64,000 bases of DNA from JAZIHH01 sp036678685 (GCA_036678685.1 JAZIHH010000020.1:62001-126000); one strand, 5' to 3'. Shown: positions 51,657 through 61,891, counted from the first letter of the stretch. Notes: generated from the sequence alone by a model not told the origin. Program-made: numbers and translations.

Positions 51657-51984
51657 AAAGACCGGTACTTCTCACCAAGCTTCCGGCGGGCGGCAGAATA
51701 ACCCGCCTAAGAGAGGCAAACCCGGTTTCGGCCGGGTATATTGATAAAAATTTGAGGAAAATTAAAAATACCGCGGGCAACAACGCAGCAGAAAAAATTT
51801 TTGCTTTATATTGCCGCATTTGATATAATAAAGTGTTAAGAACTTATCAAGAGATTATGGAAAGTTGTGACAACCTGTTTTGGTTCCAGCAAGAGTCAGG
51901 CCATATTCTACCGGCTTTGAAGACCGTCGGGCGGGGACGGTCTTTGTAGTAATAAAAATAAAACGGCAGGAGGTGTTTTTTTTA

Positions 51985-53649
51985 TTGTCCAAGCGCGACA
52001 AGATCGCCCTCATCCCCCTGGGGGGACTGGGCGAAATCGGCAAAAACATGCTGGCGGTGAAGTATAGAGATGAAATCCTGGTGATTGACGCCGGTTTGAT
52101 GTTTCCCGAAGAGGAGATGCTCGGAATCGATCTGGTCATACCGGAAATCACCTACTTGGTGGAGAATAAAGAAAAGATCAAAGGGCTGATCCTTACCCAC
52201 GGGCATGAGGACCATATAGGCGCCCTTCCCTATGTGTTGCGCCAGTTGAACATGGATATTTATGGGACCCGGCTGACCCTGGGCTTGGCGGGGATCAAAC
52301 TTAAAGAACACGGGCTGGAAGGGCAGGCCCGGTTAATCCCGGTTCAACCCGGAGAGACACGTAAAATCGGCGTTTTTAGGGTGGATTTCATTCATGTCAA
52401 CCACAGTATCGCCGGGGTAGTAGCCCTGGCGATCCACACGCCGGTCGGAACCGTGGTTCATACTTCCGATTTTAAGGTCGATCATACCCCGGTGGAAGGA
52501 GCGCCGCTGGATTTTGGGAAATTTGCCGACTTGGGTGACGAAGGGGTCTTGGTCCTCCTTTCGGACAGCACCAACGTGGAACGGGAGGGGTATACCCCGT
52601 CCGAACGGATCCTGGCCGAGCAGTTTGAGGAGCTTTTTTACAAGGCGGAGGGAAGAATCATTGTCACCACCTTTGCTTCCAACATCCACCGGATTCAGCA
52701 GGTTATTAACTGTGCGGCAACCCACGGCCGGAAAGTGGCGCTGGCCGGGCGGAGCATGGTCAATGTGGTCTCCATCGCCTGCGAACTCGGATATTTAAAG
52801 GTTCCCGAAGGACTGCTGCTGGAGCTGGAGGAGATCGACCGCTACCCCCATGAAAGGGTGGCGATTCTTACCACCGGCAGCCAGGGCGAGCCCCTTTCCG
52901 CTTTGACCCGGATGGCCATGGGCGAACACCGGATCATAAAGATTGTCCCGGGAGATACGGTTATCATTTCCGCTTCCGCCATCCCCGGCAACGAAAAATT
53001 GATCGCCCGGGTGATCAACCAACTGTACAAGCAGGGAGCACATGTGGTTTATGAAACCCTTACCGGCGTGCACGTTTCCGGCCACGCCCGGCAGGAAGAG
53101 TTAAAAATGATGATTAATCTGGTGCGGCCGGAGTTTTTCGTTCCCGTCCACGGGGAATACCGGCATTTGGTGCAACATGCCCGTTTGGCCCAGGAGTTGG
53201 GAGTGCCGGCGAAAAACGTTTTTATTGCAGAAATCGGCGATGTCCTGGAGTTTGCGCCCGGGTACGGGGCGGTTACCGGCCGGGTTCCCGCCGGACAGGT
53301 CTTTGTCGACGGTTTGGGCGTGGGGGACGTGGGGAATATTGTCCTTCGTGACCGGAAACAACTGGCCGAGGACGGGATACTAATTGTGGTCATTACGATG
53401 GACAAGGAAAACAAACAGGTTTTGGCCGGACCCGATATCGTGTCCAGGGGTTTTGTCTATGTCCGGGAATCGGAAGATTTAATCGCCGAAGCCCGGAAGA
53501 AAGTCCAGGCCATTCTGCAGAAATGTACGAAAGAAGGGGATTGCGACTGGACGTCAATAAAAGGTCAGATCCGGGAGACTTTAGGCCAGTATTTTTATGA
53601 AAAAATGAAACGCCGGCCGATGCTTTTACCGATCATTATGGAAGTATAA
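51985..53649 (+). CDS. rnjA: ribonuclease J
   Basis: RNase J degrades and matures RNA from the 5' end in Firmicutes, which lack RNase E. It has 554 residues, the normal length. The metallo-beta-lactamase motif HGHEDH lies at 72-77, followed by the beta-CASP motifs (SDSTNVEREG; GRSMVNVV) and LVRPEFFVPVHGEYRHL. TTG at 51985 has a perfect AGGAGGTG site; the start LSKRDKIALIPLGGLGEIGK matches the family. It is followed by a strong terminator. Confidence 0.96.
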   Translation: MSKRDKIALIPLGGLGEIGKNMLAVKYRDEILVIDAGLMFPEEEMLGIDLVIPEITYLVENKEKIKGLILTHGHEDHIGALPYVLRQLNMDIYGTRLTLGLAGIKLKEHGLEGQARLIPVQPGETRKIGVFRVDFIHVNHSIAGVVALAIHTPVGTVVHTSDFKVDHTPVEGAPLDFGKFADLGDEGVLVLLSDSTNVEREGYTPSERILAEQFEELFYKAEGRIIVTTFASNIHRIQQVINCAATHGRKVALAGRSMVNVVSIACELGYLKVPEGLLLELEEIDRYPHERVAILTTGSQGEPLSALTRMAMGEHRIIKIVPGDTVIISASAIPGNEKLIARVINQLYKQGAHVVYETLTGVHVSGHARQEELKMMINLVRPEFFVPVHGEYRHLVQHARLAQELGVPAKNVFIAEIGDVLEFAPGYGAVTGRVPAGQVFVDGLGVGDVGNIVLRDRKQLAEDGILIVVITMDKENKQVLAGPDIVSRGFVYVRESEDLIAEARKKVQAILQKCTKEGDCDWTSIKGQIRETLGQYFYEKMKRRPMLLPIIMEV

Positions 53650-53720
53650 GAAAAAGAAAACCGGCGGCGGCCCCGGCGGAGCGCCGACGGGCGGCCGGTG
53701 TCTTCGGGGAAAAGAAAATT

Positions 53721-53749
53721 CCTGCGGCCATAAGGCGGCAGGTTTTTTT
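53721..53749 (+). terminator. terminator after rnjA
   Basis: CCTGC(G)GCC, ATAA loop, GGC(G)GCAGG and seven T. Confidence 0.85.
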
Positions 53750-53814
53750 CTTTCTACCGCGAAATATTTGGTCAGGTTTGAGCAGGCGGTCGTTAATGGG
53801 AAGGATGAAAAAGC

Positions 53815-54675
53815 ATGACACAGGAAATAATCCGCGTTTACGGCATTTTCGGTTATCCGGTGGGCCATAGTCTTTCTCCCCTTTTGCAGAATGAGGCCTT
53901 TAAAGCGCTGGGCATAAACGGGGTTTATCTCCCCTTTGAGGTAAAACCCGGCGCCCTCGAGGGCGCCGCCCATGCCCTGCGTTGCCTGGGGATGGCGGGA
54001 GTCAATATTACCATCCCCCATAAAGAGGCGATCATTCCTTTCTTGGACGCGGTGGAAGGCGATGCCGCTTTAACCGGGACCGTAAATACGGTTTTGCACC
54101 GGGACGGAAAATTGATCGGCTACAGCACGGACGGGGAGGGATTTCTTCTCTCCTTACGCCGGGAAGCCGGGATTGAACCGCGGGGCAAAAACATTGTCCT
54201 TCTTGGGGCCGGAGGGGCCGCCAGGGCCGTGGCCTTCCGGCTCGCGCAGGAAGGAGCGGGTTCTCTTTACCTGGTGAACAGGAGCAAAGAACGGGCCGAA
54301 GCCTTGCGCGAAGATTTGCAGGCCCGGTTGGGCTTTACAGCGGCCTGCTGCGGTTTTTCCGACCCGGAACTCCACGAAGCGGCGGCCAACGCCGATTTGG
54401 TTATTAACGCCACTTCTTTGGGGATGTACCCGGCCGCCGGCGAGGCTCCCCCCTTTCCCCTGGAGAGGTGCCCGACGGGGTGCCTCATCTGTGACCTGGT
54501 GTACCGTCCCCGGGAGACGTTGTGGCTGAAAAAAGCCAGGGAAAGGGGCCTCCCGGTCCTGGGCGGCTTGGGAATGTTAATTTACCAAGGAATGCTCTCC
54601 TGTCAAATATGGACCGGCCGGATGCCGCCGGAAGAGCCCTTACGCGCCGCACTGGAGAGGGTTCTAGACCGGTAG
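53815..54675 (+). CDS. aroE: shikimate dehydrogenase
   Basis: This NADP enzyme reduces 3-dehydroshikimate to shikimate in aromatic amino acid synthesis. It has 286 residues. Blocks are YGIFGYPVGHSLSPLLQNEA (substrate site), VNITIPHKEAIIPFLD (catalytic Lys) and VLLGAGGAARAVAFRLA (NADP site). The ATG follows GGGAAGGATG. It opens a run of aro genes broken only by a secretin-like gene and comFB. Confidence 0.97.
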   Translation: MTQEIIRVYGIFGYPVGHSLSPLLQNEAFKALGINGVYLPFEVKPGALEGAAHALRCLGMAGVNITIPHKEAIIPFLDAVEGDAALTGTVNTVLHRDGKLIGYSTDGEGFLLSLRREAGIEPRGKNIVLLGAGGAARAVAFRLAQEGAGSLYLVNRSKERAEALREDLQARLGFTAACCGFSDPELHEAAANADLVINATSLGMYPAAGEAPPFPLERCPTGCLICDLVYRPRETLWLKKARERGLPVLGGLGMLIYQGMLSCQIWTGRMPPEEPLRAALERVLDR

Positions 54676-54807
54676 GGCGCCGCCGCCGGGAACCGGTGCC
54701 GGCAACTTTCTTCTCCAGGCAGGAAAAGAAAGAGCAAAAAAGAAATATTTATAATCGGGACTTTCATTGCCCGGCCAAGGCCAAGGCGGCCGTTGAGGAG
54801 GATGGAA

Positions 54808-56694
54808 ATGCCAGCGCCGACCAGGAAAACCAGAAACATAGCAACCATGATTTTGTTGCCGGTCTTCATTTTTCTTTCTTCCTTTTCCGTCCGGAGTACA
54901 GAGCCCGCGGGCAACCTGACCAATTTCCGGGTTATGGACGCCGGGATCGGCGAGGTCTTGCAAGGCCTGGGGAAAATAGGGGGGATCCGGGTGCTGCTCG
55001 ACCGGAGGACCGGGCCCGGACCGCGGGTGAACATCAAATTCCGGGATGGAATCGAGGTTGCCGAAGCCGTAGAGCAACTGGCCCGGACTTATGGTTATTC
55101 ATATCAATGGGATCTCCCGGCCCGGACAGTAATTGTTGGTAATGACCAAACATTTAAAGATTATGAAAACATGGAAACGCGGGCGTATGATCCCGGTTCC
55201 CTCGACCGGGAAGAGTTAATCACCCTGTTGACAGCGGCCTTTCCTGCCGGGCGGCTGCAAATCGAGCCGGCGGGAAAGGAATTAAAGATACGCACCAGTA
55301 TACTTGAACATCAGATGATCGGGGAGCTCCTGGCAGATTTGCGTAATCCCGTACCGGATATGGCCGGGGAAATTTCCGTTCTGGAAATGGCCGTCGAGGC
55401 CTGGCAGTCCCTGAGGAAAGAAGAGAATCTTTCCCTGTTCTCCGGTTCCCCGGAGTTTATCCGGGTCAGCCGGGAACAGGCCGCCGCCATAAAAAGCCGG
55501 GGAGAACTCAGAGAACGGCGGGCGCTTGCTTTTACCGCCCCGGGAAACAGGGAAAACCTGCAGTTTATCGGGGATTTGTTGCCGGTCGTCACCGAGACGG
55601 AAGAAGGGACAAGAATAGAATACCGCAAGGTCGGGGTCGATCTGGCCGTTACTTCTTTCTCTCATGAGCATGGGGTGACCGTGGTATTACAAACCGAGGT
55701 TAACAGGATAAAAGGCTGGAGGGAGGCCGGAGGAACGGCCGTTCCGGTGTTGGAAAGCGAGCGGGCCGGCACAGTGATCAACCTGGCCGAAGGGGAGAGT
55801 CTGGTTGTTTCCGGTTTAAATTTGGTAAGCGCCGGCGGAAATTGGAACGGAATTCAGCCCCCAACCGACCTCCCGCTCCTCGGCCGGCTCTTCTCTTCCC
55901 TGCAGGAATTTCCCGGGGGAAAAACGGAGCTTTGTATCTTAATCACTCCTTCTTCCGGCGGCTCCTTCCCTCCGGAGACGGCGGCCGCCGCCGGTGCCGC
56001 GCCGGTATTCCCTTCCCCTTCGGAAACACCGCAGGAGCAAGAGATTATCCGGATTGAACTGGTGGAAGAGCAACCGGAGACGGCCAAAGAGGAGACTCCT
56101 CCCGCCGCCGTTCTCGCCGTTACCGCCCGGCCGGGACAGGGAACAGGTGGAACCTTATGGGAAGTGGAAGTGGTGGAGTTGGGCGGTTCCGGGAAAAAAG
56201 ATTCCGGGGAATCTTCCCCGCCTCTTCCCGTTCCTCCGACCGCCGTACCGGAGACGCCCCTTCCCGTAGAAAAACAGGGTGAGACCGGAAAATCCGGAGA
56301 AGAAATGGGGACAAAAGAACCAAGACGGCCGTTGGCGGAAGAAACGGAACCGGCGGTTCCGGTTGGCCTGACGATCATATACAGGGTGCAAAGCGGGGAC
56401 ACCATAGCCGGGATCGCCCGTAGATACGGAATACCGGTGGAAACCATTATCCAGGCCAATAATTTGTCCTCCTTTAGCGTGCCGGGGGGAACTGATTTGA
56501 TTATTCCGATTCCCGCCAATCACCTTTACCCGTTGCAAGCAGGGGAAACTTTGTGGCGTTTGGCCAAGAGATACGGGGTGATCGTCGAGTTGTTGATGGA
56601 TATTAACCAAATAAGTGAAGTGACGCAACTGACAACCGGCCAGATCATTATTCTGCCCCGGCCGGTTGACCAGATTGTTGACGACCGGTATTAA
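54808..56694 (+). CDS. secretin-like protein with two C-terminal LysM domains
   Basis: This 628-residue exported protein has a signal or anchor near residues 12-32. An STN-like domain follows (about 35-110; FRVMDAGIGEVLQGLGKIGG), then an N1-like domain (about 120-190) and a secretin core ending GTVINLAEGESLVVSGLNL ... LPLLGRLFSSLQE ... ELCILITP, the closing signature of GspD/PilQ. A 140-residue Pro/Glu-rich linker leads to two LysM domains (about 522-570 and 573-620; YRVQSGDTIAGIARRYGIP, LQAGETLWRLAKRYGV). LysM binds peptidoglycan. Secretins normally pierce an outer membrane, so this setting is odd. ATG at 54808 follows GAGGAGG. No pil or gsp genes adjoin. Confidence 0.82.
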   Translation: MPAPTRKTRNIATMILLPVFIFLSSFSVRSTEPAGNLTNFRVMDAGIGEVLQGLGKIGGIRVLLDRRTGPGPRVNIKFRDGIEVAEAVEQLARTYGYSYQWDLPARTVIVGNDQTFKDYENMETRAYDPGSLDREELITLLTAAFPAGRLQIEPAGKELKIRTSILEHQMIGELLADLRNPVPDMAGEISVLEMAVEAWQSLRKEENLSLFSGSPEFIRVSREQAAAIKSRGELRERRALAFTAPGNRENLQFIGDLLPVVTETEEGTRIEYRKVGVDLAVTSFSHEHGVTVVLQTEVNRIKGWREAGGTAVPVLESERAGTVINLAEGESLVVSGLNLVSAGGNWNGIQPPTDLPLLGRLFSSLQEFPGGKTELCILITPSSGGSFPPETAAAAGAAPVFPSPSETPQEQEIIRIELVEEQPETAKEETPPAAVLAVTARPGQGTGGTLWEVEVVELGGSGKKDSGESSPPLPVPPTAVPETPLPVEKQGETGKSGEEMGTKEPRRPLAEETEPAVPVGLTIIYRVQSGDTIAGIARRYGIPVETIIQANNLSSFSVPGGTDLIIPIPANHLYPLQAGETLWRLAKRYGVIVELLMDINQISEVTQLTTGQIIILPRPVDQIVDDRY

Positions 56695-56717
56695 CTTGGA
56701 AAAAAGGAGGGGAAAAG

Positions 56718-56990
56718 ATGTCCCTGAAGAATTTCATGGAGGACGTGGTGAAAGAGGTTTTCCAGGATGTAAAGAAAGCCCGCTCCGATTTTTGTTCTTG
56801 CGACCGCTGCCGGGAAGATGTCATTGCCCTGGCCCTGACTAACATAAAAGGAAGATATGCCACCACCCCGGAGGGCGAGATCTTTGCCCGTGTCGAGCAA
56901 TCCGACCGCCAGGTACGGACCGATGCTTTGCTGGCGGTCATGCAGGCGGTGGATGTGGTCAGCAAGAATCCCAAACATGATAAACAATGA
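56718..56990 (+). CDS. ComFB-family protein
   Basis: This 90-residue protein belongs to the late-competence ComFB family (family start NFMEDVVKEVFQDVKKA). A conserved Cys cluster CSCDRCREDV near residues 31-40 probably binds zinc. In cyanobacteria relatives bind cyclic dinucleotides; the role of ComFB in Bacillus competence is dispensable. The ATG has a perfect AAGGAGGGG site. It lies 24 bp after the secretin-like gene, and type IV pili, competence and secretins are linked elsewhere, so a shared role is plausible but unproven. A terminator follows. Confidence 0.87.
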   Translation: MSLKNFMEDVVKEVFQDVKKARSDFCSCDRCREDVIALALTNIKGRYATTPEGEIFARVEQSDRQVRTDALLAVMQAVDVVSKNPKHDKQ

Positions 56991-56998
56991 GCAAACCA

Positions 56999-57022
56999 AA
57001 GCCGGGTTTCGGCTTTTTTTCG
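56999..57022 (+). terminator. terminator after comFB
   Basis: AAGCC, short loop, GGCTT and a T run lie between comFB and aroC. Confidence 0.75.
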
Positions 57023-57050
57023 TATCCCGGGTTGGAAAGGAGAGTTGGTT

Positions 57051-58259
57051 GTGCGGTTTTTAACGGCCGGGGAATCCCACGGACGGGCGCTGGTGGTGGT
57101 GATTGAGGGCTACCCCGCCCTGGTAAGAATAGAGAAAGAAGCGATCGACCGGGAGTTGTCCCGCCGGCAGAAAGGATACGGGCGGGGCGGCCGGATGCAG
57201 ATTGAAAAAGACCGGGTGGAGATCCTTTCCGGTTTACGTCACGGGATGACCCTCGGCAGCCCCATCTCCTTTCTCATTGCCAACCGGGATTGGGAAAACT
57301 GGGCCGGGGCAATGCACCCCTTCGCCAAAAACGGCGGGGAAAGGATTGAAATCCAAGGCGACGACCGGCTGGACGGAGTCGGAGTGAAAGTGACCGCCCC
57401 CCGCCCCGGCCACGCCGACCTGGCCGGGGCCTTTAAATACGGGTTTACGGATTTACGAAACGTGCTTGAACGGGCCAGCGCCCGGGAGACGGCGGCGCGG
57501 GTCGGCGCCGGCGCCTTTGCCCGCCTCTTGTTATCGAAATTTGGGATCCGGATCGGCAGTCATGTTCTACAGATTGGCCAGGTCGTAAGTGATGACTGCC
57601 GGGCCCTCAGTGACGAGGAGCAGAAAAAGGTGGAAGAGTCGCCGGTCCGTTGTCTGGACCAGCGGATAGCGGCGGAGATGATGAAAGCGATTGATGAAGC
57701 CCGGGAGAAAGGGGAGTCGTTGGGGGGCGTTTTTTTGGTCTATGCCCGGGGCGTCCCTCCCGGCCTTGGTTCTTATGTCCATTGGGACCGCCGCCTGGAT
57801 GCCCGGCTGGCCCAGGCGGTAATGAGTATCCCGGGGATAAAAGGGGTGGAAACCGGACTGGGTTTCTCCTTCGCTTCCCTTCCCGGTTCGGAAGCGCACG
57901 ATCCCATCGCTTTCCAGCCGGAACGAGGTTTTTACCGTTTGCGGAACAACGCCGGGGGCCTGGAGGGCGGCATGAGCAACGGGGAGCCTTTACTGATCCG
58001 GGCGGTGATGAAGCCCATTCCCACCTTGTACCGGGGGTTGCCTTCCGTGGACCTAACCGATCGGCGTCCCGTGCGGGCGGCCGTGGAAAGGTCGGATGTT
58101 ACGGCCGTCCCCGCCGCCGGAGTGGTGGCCGAAGCCATGGTGGCTTGGGTTTTGGCCGATGCTTTCCTGGAAAAATTCGGCCGGGATTCTTATCCTGAGA
58201 TAAAAAGAGCATGGCAACGTTATCTGGAGGAAATCCAATGGCAGCCCGCAACAATATAA
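57051..58259 (+). CDS. aroC: chorismate synthase
   Basis: AroC makes chorismate from EPSP using reduced FMN. It has 402 residues. Blocks are RFLTAGESHGRALVVVIEG, YGRGGRMQIEKDRVEILSG, RASARETAARVGAGAFARLL and the C-terminal RSDVTAVPAAGVVAEAMVA. GTG at 57051 has AAAGGAG 8 bp upstream and gives the standard N-terminus. aroK starts 22 bp before its end, so the genes are coupled. Confidence 0.97.
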   Translation: MRFLTAGESHGRALVVVIEGYPALVRIEKEAIDRELSRRQKGYGRGGRMQIEKDRVEILSGLRHGMTLGSPISFLIANRDWENWAGAMHPFAKNGGERIEIQGDDRLDGVGVKVTAPRPGHADLAGAFKYGFTDLRNVLERASARETAARVGAGAFARLLLSKFGIRIGSHVLQIGQVVSDDCRALSDEEQKKVEESPVRCLDQRIAAEMMKAIDEAREKGESLGGVFLVYARGVPPGLGSYVHWDRRLDARLAQAVMSIPGIKGVETGLGFSFASLPGSEAHDPIAFQPERGFYRLRNNAGGLEGGMSNGEPLLIRAVMKPIPTLYRGLPSVDLTDRRPVRAAVERSDVTAVPAAGVVAEAMVAWVLADAFLEKFGRDSYPEIKRAWQRYLEEIQWQPATI

Positions 58260-58795
58260 TTTTAATCGGCAATATGGGCAGCGGCAAAACCACGGTGTCT
58301 CGGATTATTGCGAAGAAAACCGGGTGGCGGTTTTACGATCTGGACCGTTTGATTGTGGCGAAGACAGGCATGGAAATACCTGAAATTTTCGCCCGCCAGG
58401 GAGAAGCCGGTTTTCGCCGGTTGGAAAGGGAAGTTCTCCTGGCCGTGCTTGGCTGTAAAAAGGCGGTGATTGCCGCCGGCGGCGGTACGGTAAAAGATCC
58501 GGCGAATCTCCGGGATATGAAGGAAGCCGGGGTGGTGGTCTATTTATCCGCCCCGGTGGAAGAGTTGAGCCGACGCGTGGGCAAAGGGCTGGGCCGGCCC
58601 TTGCTTTCGGGGGGGCGGCCCGCGGACATTTTGGCCCGTCTGGCGGTGGAAAGAGAACCCTTTTACCGTCAGGCCCATCTGACGGTCAATACCGCCGGGT
58701 TGAGCCCGGAAGAAGTGGCGGACCGGATAATCGCCCTCACGTTGGCGCCGGAGGAAGCAGAGAGGGGAGGAAAAGGCGGTTGGCCAAAAGATTAA
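58238..58795 (+). CDS. aroK: shikimate kinase
   Basis: This enzyme phosphorylates shikimate. It has 185 residues. It has Walker A GNMGSGKTT near residue 12, the shikimate-binding DLDRLI, AAGGGTVKDPAN and the lid Arg region GLGRPLL. ATG at 58238 follows TGGAGGAAA. It overlaps aroC and is overlapped by aroB by 16 bp. Confidence 0.96.
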   Translation: MAARNNIILIGNMGSGKTTVSRIIAKKTGWRFYDLDRLIVAKTGMEIPEIFARQGEAGFRRLEREVLLAVLGCKKAVIAAGGGTVKDPANLRDMKEAGVVVYLSAPVEELSRRVGKGLGRPLLSGGRPADILARLAVEREPFYRQAHLTVNTAGLSPEEVADRIIALTLAPEEAERGGKGGWPKD

Positions 58796-59874
58796 GGGTT
58801 GAACTGGGGGAGAGAAGTTACGAGATTACAATTAAACCGGGGATTTTGCCGGAAAGCGGCCGGCTGCTGCGGGAGAAAGGCTTGGGCGGTAAGGCGTTGG
58901 TGGTGACCAATCCCACCGTGGCCCGTTTTTATTTACCCCCTTTACTTGACGGCCTGAAAAGAGCCGGGTTCGCCGTGACGGCGCTGAAAGTGCCGGACGG
59001 GGAGAAATACAAAACCTTGGCGCAGGTGAAACGGATTTATGACCAAGCGGCGGCGTTGCGTCTGGAAAGAACCTCGGTCCTGATCGCACTCGGCGGCGGG
59101 GTGATCGGGGATCTGACCGGTTTTGCCGCCGCCACCTACCTCCGGGGTATTCCTTTTGTTCAGGTCCCCACCACCCTTCTGGCCCAAGTCGACAGTGCGG
59201 TCGGGGGCAAGGTGGGCGTTAACCACCGGCAAGGGAAAAATTTAATCGGCGCTTTTTACCAGCCGGCGGCGGTCTTGTCCGACCCCGAGACTTTGTTGAC
59301 CCTTCCGGAGAGAGAAATCCGCTCCGGGCTGGCCGAGGTGATTAAGGCCGGCTTAATCAGGGATGCCGCTTTTGCCGCTTATTTGTCAGCCCGGGCGGAG
59401 GAGATCAACGGGCGCTCCCTTGCTCTTTTTTCCGAAGTGATTTACCGGGCTTGTGAAATCAAAGCGCGAGTGGTGGAAGAAGATGAGAAAGAGCACGGGT
59501 TACGGGCGATTTTAAACTACGGGCACACCATCGGCCACGCCCTGGAAGCGGAGACCGGTTACCGGGTCTTCCGTCACGGCGAGGCGGTGGCTTTAGGGAT
59601 GGCGGGCGCGGCGACCATCGGCGAACTCCTGGGCTGCTGCGGGCCGGACGTACGGGAGGAAACGGCGACTCTATTAAGAAAATTTGCCTTGCCGGTCACG
59701 CTGACGAAAAAATACTCCGCGGAGCATCTTTACCGCCGGATGTTTTTGGATAAAAAAGTACACCGGGAGAAAATCCGGTTTGTTCTGCCCCGGAAAACCG
59801 GGGAAGTTTTTCTCCGCGAAGATGTACCGCAGGACCTTATTTACGAAGCGCTCCGGCGTATGGGCGCCCGCTAA
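58780..59874 (+). CDS. aroB: 3-dehydroquinate synthase
   Basis: AroB forms 3-dehydroquinate, the first ring compound of the pathway, using NAD and a metal. It has 364 residues. Blocks are [57 protein letters not shown] and the metal ligand [14 protein letters not shown] at 58780 follows AGAGGGGAGG. Coupled to aroK. Confidence 0.97.
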   Translation: MAKRLRVELGERSYEITIKPGILPESGRLLREKGLGGKALVVTNPTVARFYLPPLLDGLKRAGFAVTALKVPDGEKYKTLAQVKRIYDQAAALRLERTSVLIALGGGVIGDLTGFAAATYLRGIPFVQVPTTLLAQVDSAVGGKVGVNHRQGKNLIGAFYQPAAVLSDPETLLTLPEREIRSGLAEVIKAGLIRDAAFAAYLSARAEEINGRSLALFSEVIYRACEIKARVVEEDEKEHGLRAILNYGHTIGHALEAETGYRVFRHGEAVALGMAGAATIGELLGCCGPDVREETATLLRKFALPVTLTKKYSAEHLYRRMFLDKKVHREKIRFVLPRKTGEVFLREDVPQDLIYEALRRMGAR

Positions 59875-59885
59875 GGAGGGAAAGC

Positions 59886-60347
59886 ATGAAGATTCTGGTT
59901 TTGCACGGTCCCAACTTGAACCTCCTTGGGAAAAGGGAACCGGAAATTTACGGACGGCAGACGCTGGCCGATATCAACAGGGAACTCCGGCAAACCGCCG
60001 AAGAATTGCAGGTTGAACTGAGGATTATCCAGTCCAATCATGAGGGAGACCTCGTGGCCGAGGTGCAAAAGGCCGGGGAAGATTGTGCGGGCATTCTCTT
60101 GAACCCGGCCGCCTATACCCATACCAGCGTGGCCTTGCGGGATGCCCTCGCCGCCGTCGGCCTGCCCGCTGTGGAAGTGCACTTAAGCAATATCTACCGC
60201 CGGGAGGATTTTCGCCACACCTCCCTGGTGGCGCCGGTCGTTATGGGCAGGATTTGCGGTTTCGGCGCCGACAGTTACCTGTGGGGGCTCCGGGCGCTGG
60301 TGAAAAAGATCCGGGAAAGAAAAGGGGGAGCGGAGATTACCACTTGA
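59886..60347 (+). CDS. aroQ: 3-dehydroquinate dehydratase, type II
   Basis: This small dodecameric enzyme removes water from 3-dehydroquinate. It has 153 residues. It starts [20 protein letters not shown], with [25 protein letters not shown] and [16 protein letters not shown], all active-site blocks. The ATG follows AAGGAGGG. With aroB and aroE this covers most steps up to shikimate; the next gene is convergent. Confidence 0.97.
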   Translation: MKILVLHGPNLNLLGKREPEIYGRQTLADINRELRQTAEELQVELRIIQSNHEGDLVAEVQKAGEDCAGILLNPAAYTHTSVALRDALAAVGLPAVEVHLSNIYRREDFRHTSLVAPVVMGRICGFGADSYLWGLRALVKKIRERKGGAEITT

Positions 60348-61272
60348 TTACCGCTCCCGCCCAGCTTAAACCGCCACCAAAACCGATAAGCAACAGTAGG
60401 TCACCCTTTTTAAACCGCTGTTCTTCCCAGGCCTCGGCCAGGGCCAAACCAATGGAAGCGGAGGAAGTGTTGCCGTAGCGGTCGATATTGGTAATAAAAC
60501 GGTCCATCGGTATGCCCCGTTCGCGGGCTACCGCTTCCATCATCCGGTAGTTGGCCTGGTGGGGGATGATATAGAAATCGTCGTTCTTATGGATGCCGCA
60601 ACTCCGGGTGAGGCTGTCGATCATCTTGTTTATGATCGTGACCGCGAATTTAAAAACTTTCCGGCCCTCCTGCCGGAAATAAAAGTCTTTGCCGGGCCCT
60701 CTCATCACCACATAATCGCAGCCGGTGGCATCGAGACCCAGTTCGGTAGTGAGAATTTCATGTTCCGGATTCTCGGTGCTCAACATAAGGGCGGCGGCGC
60801 CGTCGCCAAAGAGGATACAACTTGACCGGTCGGTGTAGTCGGTCACCGCCGACATTTTTTCACTGGCTGTGATCAGGGTGTGACGGTAATTCCCGGTCAG
60901 CATCATGCTCCGGGCGACGGCCAGACTGTACACCAGACCGGAACAGACGGCGTTAAGGTCGAAAGCACCCAGGTTGGTCAATTGCAGCCGATTGGCGACG
61001 ATACTGGCCTGGTAGGGCGAGGAATAATCCGGGGTGGCGGTGGAAGAAATCAGCAGATCGGGGCGGGCGTCGGTTTTGGCCAGACAGTTTTGGGCCGCCC
61101 TGACCGCCATTTCCGCACAACTCATCTCCTCCGGGGCGATTCTCCTTTCTTTAATTCCGGTACGGGAAGTGATCCACTCATCAGTGGTGTCGACCATTTT
61201 TTCCAAATCATGGTTGGTTAATCTTTTTTCCGGAACATAGGTCCCGATGGCCGTCAAGCCGACTTTTTTCAT
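60337..61272 (-). CDS. fabH: 3-oxoacyl-ACP synthase III
   Basis: FabH starts fatty-acid synthesis by joining an acyl-CoA with malonyl-ACP. It has 311 residues. The active-site Cys is residue 110 ([13 protein letters not shown]); the His is in [12 protein letters not shown] and the Asn in [16 protein letters not shown] at 61272 follows GAAGGGGG. It is downstream of fapR on the same strand (13-bp gap), where plsX and fabD would be more usual. Its 3' end overlaps that of aroQ by 11 bp. Confidence 0.95.
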   Translation of the reverse strand: MKKVGLTAIGTYVPEKRLTNHDLEKMVDTTDEWITSRTGIKERRIAPEEMSCAEMAVRAAQNCLAKTDARPDLLISSTATPDYSSPYQASIVANRLQLTNLGAFDLNAVCSGLVYSLAVARSMMLTGNYRHTLITASEKMSAVTDYTDRSSCILFGDGAAALMLSTENPEHEILTTELGLDATGCDYVVMRGPGKDFYFRQEGRKVFKFAVTIINKMIDSLTRSCGIHKNDDFYIIPHQANYRMMEAVARERGIPMDRFITNIDRYGNTSSASIGLALAEAWEEQRFKKGDLLLLIGFGGGLSWAGAVIKW

Positions 61273-61285
61273 GATTTTTCCCCCT

Positions 61286-61891
61286 TCAAACTTCATTTTT
61301 CCCCTTGATTTTTAAGCGCGCGGCAAACCTGGTGTCCAGACAGAGAATGGTAAAGACCCCCTTGAAAACCAGCTTTTGCCTGGTCTTCATGACAACCTCC
61401 ACTTCTTTTCTCCGACCTTTGGCTCCGATGACCCGCGCTTTGGCCAGTACCCGTTCGCCGGCGCGGACCGGGGCCAGGTATTTTATCCGGCATTCCCTGG
61501 TTAAGGCCAGATCGGCATCGACAATGGCGTTGGCCAACGTGTTGGCCTGCGCGAATAGAACATGGCCGCGGACAATGCCCGATTTTTTGATCGTCATCTC
61601 TTCCGTGGTGTCAAGCAAGGAAAGACCTTCCCGGTCCAGCACGATTTCGAGGAGGTCGCCGGTGATTTCTTGGGCGGAAAGGGTTTTCGCCTGACCGAAC
61701 AAAAACCGGGCGACATCCTTTGTTCTTTCCCGTACTTCAGGAATGCCCGTCCGCTTGCGGTCCGCCCGGATCGTATGAATGCTGACTTGACAGATGGAAG
61801 CCAGTTCTTCATCGGTGATAAAGGGGTTCCTCTTGATTTCCGCCAAAATTTTGGCTTGCCTTTCCCGCATCTGCCGGGACTTTCCGCTCAT
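61286..61891 (-). CDS. fapR: FapR, fatty acid and phospholipid repressor (paralogue 2)
   Basis: This 201-residue regulator has an N-terminal helix-turn-helix (NPFITDEELASICQVSIHTI) and a hotdog malonyl-CoA domain (VRGHVLFAQANTLANAIVDA). It is upstream of fabH, and its promoter carries a box with the usual FapR centre, so it should be the true FapR of the cell. ATG at 61891 follows AAGGAGGGG by 7 bp. It shares domain order and key blocks with the protein at 26666. Confidence 0.92.
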   Translation of the reverse strand: MSGKSRQMRERQAKILAEIKRNPFITDEELASICQVSIHTIRADRKRTGIPEVRERTKDVARFLFGQAKTLSAQEITGDLLEIVLDREGLSLLDTTEEMTIKKSGIVRGHVLFAQANTLANAIVDADLALTRECRIKYLAPVRAGERVLAKARVIGAKGRRKEVEVVMKTRQKLVFKGVFTILCLDTRFAARLKIKGKNEV

